Source of the DNA: Streptosporangium roseum DSM 43021
Lineage (GTDB): Bacteria; Actinomycetota; Actinomycetes; Streptosporangiales; Streptosporangiaceae
Direction: 5' to 3'
DNA length: 64,000 nt
NCBI RefSeq assembly: GCF_000024865.1
Contig: NC_013595.1
Location: 5,580,001 to 5,644,000, forward strand
Program-made: the position numbers and the translations under genes
The notes under the pieces: model-generated
Told to the model about the DNA's origin: nothing
Databases searched by the model: none
Seen by the model: the letters and a program-made list of their open reading frames with translations, nothing else
Shown here: positions 59,587 through 64,000 of the stretch, in pieces
How the letters are laid out: the number at the start of each line of letters is the position of its first letter
Position numbering within the stretch: position 1 is the stretch's first letter

Positions 59587-60456
59587 GTGCGTATGGCGAT
59601 ACTCGCGATTCTGTGGGGTTCGGCGTTTCTCTGGATCAAACTGGCGCTGAACAACGGGCTGACCCCGGTCCAGATCACCGTCGCCCGCTCCGCGCTCGGC
59701 GCGCTCGTGCTGCTCGCCCTGGCCCGGGTGGCACGCCAGCGTCTCCCGCGTGACCGCGGGACGTGGGCTCGCCTGACCGTCGCCGCCTTCTTCTGCAATG
59801 CTCTGCCCTTCTTCCTGTTCAGCGTCGGAGAGCAGAGCGTGGACTCCGGAGTGGCGGGGGTGCTCAACGCGACGACCCCGCTGTGGTCCCTGCTGCTCGG
59901 CCTGGCCGTCGGCACCGGCCGCGGGCTGCCTCCGGTACGGCTGGCCGGGCTCCTTCTCGGGTTCGCCGGAACGCTGCTGATCTTCGCTCCCTGGCAGGAG
60001 CGCAGCCTGGTGAGCTGGGGCGCCCTGGCCCTGCTCGGAGCGTCCGCCAGCTACGCCGTCGCCTTCGCCTACATGGATCGGCGGCTCACCGGGAAGGGGA
60101 CCGCACCCCTGGCCCTGTCCGCGGCCCAGCTCGTCGCCGCCACCGGGCTGAGCTCCCTGGCCCTGCCCGCCGGCGGCGCGGTGGCCGAACCAACGCCGCT
60201 GGGCGTGCTCGCCCTCGCCGTCCTCGGCGTCTTCAGCACCGGATTCACCTTCTACCTCAGCTACCGCCTGATCGCCGACGAAGGAGCCACCAGCGCGGCC
60301 ACGGTCGGCTACCTGCTGCCGGTCGTCTCGGTGGCGCTCGGGGCGATCGTGCTGGACGAGGCGCTCAGTCCCCGCGTCCTGACCGGCATGGTCGTCGTCC
60401 TCGCCGGCGTCGGCATGACACGGCACGCCACGCGCACACCCGCTCCCACCACCTGA
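59587..60456 (+). CDS. EamA/DMT-type exporter
   Basis: The 289-aa membrane protein has ten helices in two EamA repeats (LAILWGSAFLWIKLALNNGL, AAFFCNALPFFLFSVGEQSV, ATTPLWSLLLGLAVGTGRGL, LGALTSAATVGYLLPVV-type second half TSAATVGYLLPVVSVALGAI). AAAGGAG is 7 nt before the GTG at 59587. Its LysR neighbour probably induces it in response to the exported compound. Confidence 0.92.
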   Translation: MRMAILAILWGSAFLWIKLALNNGLTPVQITVARSALGALVLLALARVARQRLPRDRGTWARLTVAAFFCNALPFFLFSVGEQSVDSGVAGVLNATTPLWSLLLGLAVGTGRGLPPVRLAGLLLGFAGTLLIFAPWQERSLVSWGALALLGASASYAVAFAYMDRRLTGKGTAPLALSAAQLVAATGLSSLALPAGGAVAEPTPLGVLALAVLGVFSTGFTFYLSYRLIADEGATSAATVGYLLPVVSVALGAIVLDEALSPRVLTGMVVVLAGVGMTRHATRTPAPTT

Positions 60457-60507
60457 ACGGCCCCCTGTCCGCCTCCTGCCCCTCCCCGCCACCCCGCCCG
60501 CTCCCCC

Positions 60508-60690
60508 GTGACCGGGGCGCCCGTACGGCTGGCCACGCAGATCGCGCAGGGCCTGCACCACGTCTTCGGGCACCGGGAACCACGGGCACTGGCGTTCACC
60601 GCGACCCTCACCAACCTCGGCTCCTCGATCGTCGACACCATCCTCCCGGTGCTGTTCATCCGGCAACCTCTCCCCCGCGTGGGGCGTCAT
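60508..60690 (+). pseudogene. MFS transporter internal fragment
   Basis: RLATQIAQGLHHVFGHREPR, then ALAFTATLTNLGSSIVDTIL and PVLFIRQ resemble the middle loop and a helix of an EntS-like MFS exporter. Nothing remains of the ends. It lies just after the EamA gene. Confidence 0.5.
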
Positions 60691-60713
60691 CGGGTTTCGG
60701 TCTTCCCCGAACC

Positions 60714-61244
60714 TCACTGCACGCCGGTCGTCCGTTCAGGCCTGACGAACACCACGACCTCCGGGTCCTCGCCGACCCGCAGCCAGCCGGACCGCTCGTA
60801 CAGCCGGACGGCGTCCGGGGCGCTCGGGGAGGTCAGAAGCCAGCTGCGGCACTGATCGCACAGCAGGTCGAGAAGTCGCCCGGCCAGCCCTTGCCCCCGC
60901 GCGTGCGGAGCGACCGCCAGTTCGTCCACCTCCAACGCACCGACGAGGAGCTCGGCCGTTCGGGTGGGGCCGAGGGCCGCGAGCACGTTGCCATAACTGC
61001 GCCCGGTGGGGAACGGCGAGGCGGTCGGCCACGCCGTACCGAATCCGCAGGACTTCCCGCTCCCGGTGGCCAAGACCGCCCGGAAACCCGGCCGGCCGGC
61101 GTCGGCGGTGAGCCGGTCGCGGAAGGCGACGACCGCGTCCTCGTTCTCGTGCCACGGCGGTCCGGTGAACGCCTCGCGGTAGACGCTCACCAGTTCGGCC
61201 CGCCGTACGAGCATCTGCTCGCCGGTCAGCAGTTCGAGCCTCAT
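60714..61244 (-). CDS. GNAT N-acetyltransferase
   Basis: The 176-aa protein has the GNAT core: EVDELAVAPHARGQGLAGRL (beta4 and the Q/RxxGxG/A acetyl-CoA loop) and YERSGWLRVGEDPEVVVFVR. Substrate unknown. Its ATG overlaps the stop of the upstream SCO6745-type gene (ATGA), so the two form an operon. Confidence 0.9.
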   Translation of the reverse strand: MRLELLTGEQMLVRRAELVSVYREAFTGPPWHENEDAVVAFRDRLTADAGRPGFRAVLATGSGKSCGFGTAWPTASPFPTGRSYGNVLAALGPTRTAELLVGALEVDELAVAPHARGQGLAGRLLDLLCDQCRSWLLTSPSAPDAVRLYERSGWLRVGEDPEVVVFVRPERTTGVQ

Positions 61245-62122
61245 GATGCCGGCGCCTGCACTTTCCCGATGCCCAGCGTGCTGGTCATCGGGAGGACGCC
61301 GGACTCGAAGGCGGCGCCCAGCAACGGGAGGTTCAGCTGGGCCAGCCGTTCGGCGCGCCGGGTGCCCAGCGCCCGCCACGGACCGGCGGCGAGGTCGTCG
61401 GTCATCCGCTCCACCTGATCGCGCAGCCGTCGCCCCTGCTCGGTGGCCTGTCCGTCGGCGTCGATCAGCCCGCGGACGGCCAGCCGGTCCTGCGCCGCCG
61501 CCCACTCCTGCTCACTCCAGCCGCGTCCGGCGAAGTTCGCCACGGGAGCCGCGCCGACCGCGGCGAAGGAGACCAGCGCCTCGCAGCCGTCGAGATCGGC
61601 GGCCATCAGCGCCGCCAGGTGGCCGTCGCCGCGATGCTCGCGCAGCACCGTGTAGGCCTGCCAGAGCACGAGATGCGCCTCGTCAGGCCAGGGCTGGTCG
61701 AGATTGGCGGCGGCCAGCGGCCGATGCGCCACACTCACGCTCTCCGCCGCCCGCCTGGCCAGCTCCGCCGCCTCTGCGACGTCAGGGCTGTCGAGCCTGT
61801 CGCCGAGGAGGGCCCGGTAGGTACCGTCCACCGCCCGCAGCCGGGCGTCCAGGACCTTCTCGGGGACGGCCGTCGCCCAGATCGCCGGGACGTACTCGGC
61901 GACCATGGCTGGGCTGAAGCTGTAGGAGGTGGCGGTGACCAGCCGCGGACCAGCGGCCCCCAGCGGCGCCCAGCGCCAGGCGAAGTAGCTCGGCCACCGG
62001 GACTCGACGTCGTAACCGAGTCGCGCCGCCTCCTCGAACGCCTGGGACGAGAAGTACAGCATCGCGTGCACCGGTTCGATCTGGTGCCACATCCCGCGCG
62101 AGAGGCCCGCGTGTTCCGACAT
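61241..62122 (-). CDS. SCO6745-family protein
   Basis: The 293-aa protein matches the SCO6745 family of actinomycetes: GLSRGMWHQIEPVHAMLYFS at the N-terminus, APLGAAGPRLVTATSYSFSP and WPDEAHLVLWQAYTVLREHR in the middle, and a C-terminal winged-helix-like segment (GWSEQEWAAAQDRLAVRGLI). No biochemical function is established. Divergent from the CGNR gene, whose start lies 31 bp away. Confidence 0.82.
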   Translation of the reverse strand: MSEHAGLSRGMWHQIEPVHAMLYFSSQAFEEAARLGYDVESRWPSYFAWRWAPLGAAGPRLVTATSYSFSPAMVAEYVPAIWATAVPEKVLDARLRAVDGTYRALLGDRLDSPDVAEAAELARRAAESVSVAHRPLAAANLDQPWPDEAHLVLWQAYTVLREHRGDGHLAALMAADLDGCEALVSFAAVGAAPVANFAGRGWSEQEWAAAQDRLAVRGLIDADGQATEQGRRLRDQVERMTDDLAAGPWRALGTRRAERLAQLNLPLLGAAFESGVLPMTSTLGIGKVQAPAS

Positions 62123-62134
62123 GATTGCCTCACT

Positions 62135-62146
62135 GTCTAGATAGAC
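62135..62146. promoter_or_regulatory. Palindrome between SCO6745 and CGNR genes
   Basis: GTCTA and TAGAC are inverted around GA in the 31-bp divergent gap. TAGACT (62142-62147) lies 6 nt before the CGNR GTG, consistent with a leaderless promoter overlapping the operator. Confidence 0.55.
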
Positions 62147-62153
62147 TAAGCCA

Positions 62154-62768
62154 GTGACTGTAGATCCCTGGCGCATCACTGGTCAAACTCAAATAGACAG
62201 TTATGTCGAACGGCACGTGCAGCGCGCCGCACTTCTGGTGAACGAGTTGACCGTCGACTGGGCACACGGACGGCAGGTCGCGCCGCCGGACACGGGACCG
62301 GAGCGCCGGGCGGCCATCCAGGAGGCGCTCACCGCGGCCGGACTGCCACGGAGCGAGTCGCTCTCGCCCGCCCATGCCGACCGGCTCGCGGTCGTCGCCG
62401 CCCGGCTGCGACCCGCCTTCGGCGCGGGGGCACGCACCGAGTCCATGATCGAAGGTCTCAATCAGCTGCTGGTACGGCATGCGGCCGTCCCCAACCTGCA
62501 CGGCCATCCGGACGGACCCCCCGTCCTGGCCTTCCATCGCGCGGACGCGAGCCTGGTCGACGCCTGGACCGCCGACGCGGCCACCGCCCTGGCCATGGTC
62601 ATCGGCGTCGGCCAGGGAGCGAGACTCCGGTCCTGCGAGGCCACGAACTGCGAGCGGGCCTTCTTCGACACCACACGCAACGCCTCCCGCAGGTTCTGCG
62701 GCCTGTCGTGCCAGAACCGCGCCAAGGCCAGCGCCTACCGGCTGCGCCGGGCGGCGGGGACGGATTGA
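62154..62768 (+). CDS. CGNR zinc-finger regulator
   Basis: The 204-aa protein has the ABATE-type N-terminal domain and the C-terminal zinc finger (RSCEATNCERAFFDTTRNAS, RRFCGLSCQNRAKA), a CGLSCQNR variant of CGNR. GTG start with no ribosome-binding site, probably leaderless. It is the second CGNR protein in the window with the same compact divergent layout. Confidence 0.86.
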   Translation: MTVDPWRITGQTQIDSYVERHVQRAALLVNELTVDWAHGRQVAPPDTGPERRAAIQEALTAAGLPRSESLSPAHADRLAVVAARLRPAFGAGARTESMIEGLNQLLVRHAAVPNLHGHPDGPPVLAFHRADASLVDAWTADAATALAMVIGVGQGARLRSCEATNCERAFFDTTRNASRRFCGLSCQNRAKASAYRLRRAAGTD

Positions 62769-63075
62769 GGGACGCCGACCAGGTAGGCCCTCCACTCGGG
62801 CCGGCGCCACCAGGGGCAAAGCGGCTGCGGGTGATCGACTTCCCTCGTCCGGCGGAGCGGACGGACCGCATCGTGGCCGTTCATCGGCTCCGCAAGAAGT
62901 TCGGCATCCCGGATGACCGCGGAGCACTGTGGCTTCACACCCTGATCAAGGAGTCCACCGAAAGGCTTTGACCTGGTCTTTCTCACTACTGATCAGACTT
63001 GAAAGGCCATCGTCCCGGTCGTTCGGCTTGCTGTGACGGTGAAGGCGAGGTGGCCGCGCAGCGCGTCGGGAGGGC
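62769..63075. other. Gap with an unassigned frame
   Basis: About 300 bp between CGNR and the convergent SUKH-like gene. One plus-strand frame ending near 62971 (RIVAVHRLRKKFGIPDDRGA, LWLHTLIKESTERL) looks protein-like but has no recognisable family or start; it may be a relic. Confidence 0.4.
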
Positions 63076-63957
63076 TCAGCCGGCGGCCAGGTCGACGCCC
63101 AGTCTGCGAGTCAACCGCTCCAGCGCCTCGCGGGTACGGCCGATCACGACGATCTCGGCGTAGTCGCTCATGCCGGCGTCATGGAAGACGATCGCGTCGG
63201 GGGCACCGTACGCGGTCGTCTCCGCCCCGAGCTCCCGCCAGGGCAGCAGCCCCACCGGCGGCAGCTGCGCGCGCACCCGGTCGACGAGCCCGTCGGGCAC
63301 GGTCCACACCTCCGCGACATGGCCGAAGTGGAAGGGCAGCGCGTACATAGCCAGCTGCAGGAAGAACTCCGAGATGGACCGGCTCTGAACCACCCAGCCC
63401 TCCTCGGTGGACACCAGCACCCTGGGGTCGGGCAGTACGGCTTCCGCGGCCAGGTACCCCCATTCGTTGCAGTACTGGTTCTCGGCCATGAACACGCAGA
63501 CCCGCCGGTCCTCCTCCGCCGCAATGAACGAGTTGTCAAGGGGCAGGGCCCGCGACCCGTCATAGACAGCGGGCGGCCACTCCGGATTGGTCTCGTAAAG
63601 GCGCGGCTGGTAGGTGAAGGAGTTGAACGGCAGGTCCCACCACTCGTCCAGCGCCTGAGGCACCGCCACAGCGGCCCGGACCGACCGATGATCATCCTCC
63701 TCGCCCGTCAGCTTCTCCTTGAGCTCGCGCACGTAGGCCCTGTGCTCGCTCTCGGACCAACGGGGCCAGGCCGGCTCACCGCCGGGTGGCTCGTAGCCCC
63801 ACTCCGCCTGGAACTCGCGGAGCAGCTCCCAGCGCGGGCCGGTGTCCGCCAGGTGCCGGGCGAACTCCTCCGGGGCCATGCGATCCCGCTCGTCCCAGCG
63901 CGGCATCACTCGCCTCAACCGCTCGGCGAAACGCCCATAGTCGATCATCTCGGTCAT
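63076..63957 (-). CDS. SUKH/SMI1-like protein of unknown function
   Basis: The 293-aa protein has the W-rich segment LDEWWDLPFNSFTYQPRLYE, then VFMAENQYCNEWGYLAAEAV and SISEFFLQLAMYALPF, resembling SMI1/KNR4 (SUKH) domain proteins, which include immunity proteins of polymorphic toxins. No toxin gene is next to it within the window. It has no signal peptide. ATG at 63957. Confidence 0.6.
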   Translation of the reverse strand: MTEMIDYGRFAERLRRVMPRWDERDRMAPEEFARHLADTGPRWELLREFQAEWGYEPPGGEPAWPRWSESEHRAYVRELKEKLTGEEDDHRSVRAAVAVPQALDEWWDLPFNSFTYQPRLYETNPEWPPAVYDGSRALPLDNSFIAAEEDRRVCVFMAENQYCNEWGYLAAEAVLPDPRVLVSTEEGWVVQSRSISEFFLQLAMYALPFHFGHVAEVWTVPDGLVDRVRAQLPPVGLLPWRELGAETTAYGAPDAIVFHDAGMSDYAEIVVIGRTREALERLTRRLGVDLAAG

Positions 63958-64000
63958 GCCGCCAGCGTACGGCCGGGTTCCCCGACGGCGGCGGCGTCCT

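Overview
The window is 64 kb of strongly G+C-rich DNA with pervasive codon-position-3 GC, GTG starts, many overlapping GTGA/ATGA gene junctions, leaderless promoters, DtxR/IdeR-type iron boxes, an ECF41 sigma factor, and MAB_1171c- and SCO6745-type genes. This indicates a chromosome of a filamentous actinomycete. A Streptosporangiaceae-like host is a guess; there is no rRNA or tRNA here to place it.

Layout. 1-2.6 kb: tail of a DHA2 efflux pump, a MerR regulator and a divergent erythromycin-esterase homologue. 2.7-6.7 kb: cobalamin riboswitch, possible leader peptide, a BtuFCD-type ABC importer and an FhuF-like 2Fe-2S protein, all stop-start coupled. 7.2-12.6 kb: two inverted copies of a MITE-like element bracket a cupin/amidohydrolase pair with an ECF41 sigma factor, and a divergent CGNR/VOC pair sharing one compact palindromic promoter. 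12.6-15.7 kb: small conserved genes, an HxlR regulator and a divergent NAD-binding oxidoreductase. 15.8-18.7 kb: two paralogous small secreted proteins divergent from an XRE / ImmA-IrrE / MAB_1171c operon, with a perfect 24-bp inverted repeat between them. 18.9-33.8 kb: acyl-CoA ligase, AraC, DrrAB-type exporter with TetR, DinB and methyltransferase genes, decayed ECF42 sigma gene, TetR/aminotransferase, TetR/deleted MFS pump, HxlR/CMD/PhzF, and an alpha/beta hydrolase with a decayed MarR gene. 34-38 kb: haloalkane-dehalogenase-like and epoxide-hydrolase genes, FMN reductase and AraC. 38.4-41.5 kb: secreted seven-bladed YVTN propeller, MDR oxidoreductase and TetR. 41.8-46.5 kb: siderophore-uptake regulon with two iron boxes, siderophore-interacting reductase and a complete FecBCD-type importer. 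46.7-50.2 kb: graveyard of IS701, IS3 and resolvase fragments around a class III aminotransferase. 50.3-56 kb: VOC protein, exported protein, a 362-aa protein with a Gly-rich N-terminal motif, and a TIR-TM-WD40 receptor. 56-64 kb: PaiB-like protein, two EamA exporters each next to a regulator (XRE-cupin and LysR), IS630/IS982 remnants, GNAT, SCO6745 and CGNR genes, and a SUKH-like protein.

Common logic: most of the window is a string of small regulator-plus-divergent-target modules (MerR, TetR, HxlR, AraC, XRE, LysR, CGNR), typical of an actinomycete chromosome arm. Several modules are partly decayed: the regulator or operator survives while the target is truncated. Metal/cofactor uptake (B12 and iron) forms the two longest intact operons. 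The most unusual items are the secreted-peptide/XRE-ImmA module with its 55-bp palindromic site, the TIR-WD40 region, and the repeated use of palindromes that contain leaderless -10 elements at CGNR genes.
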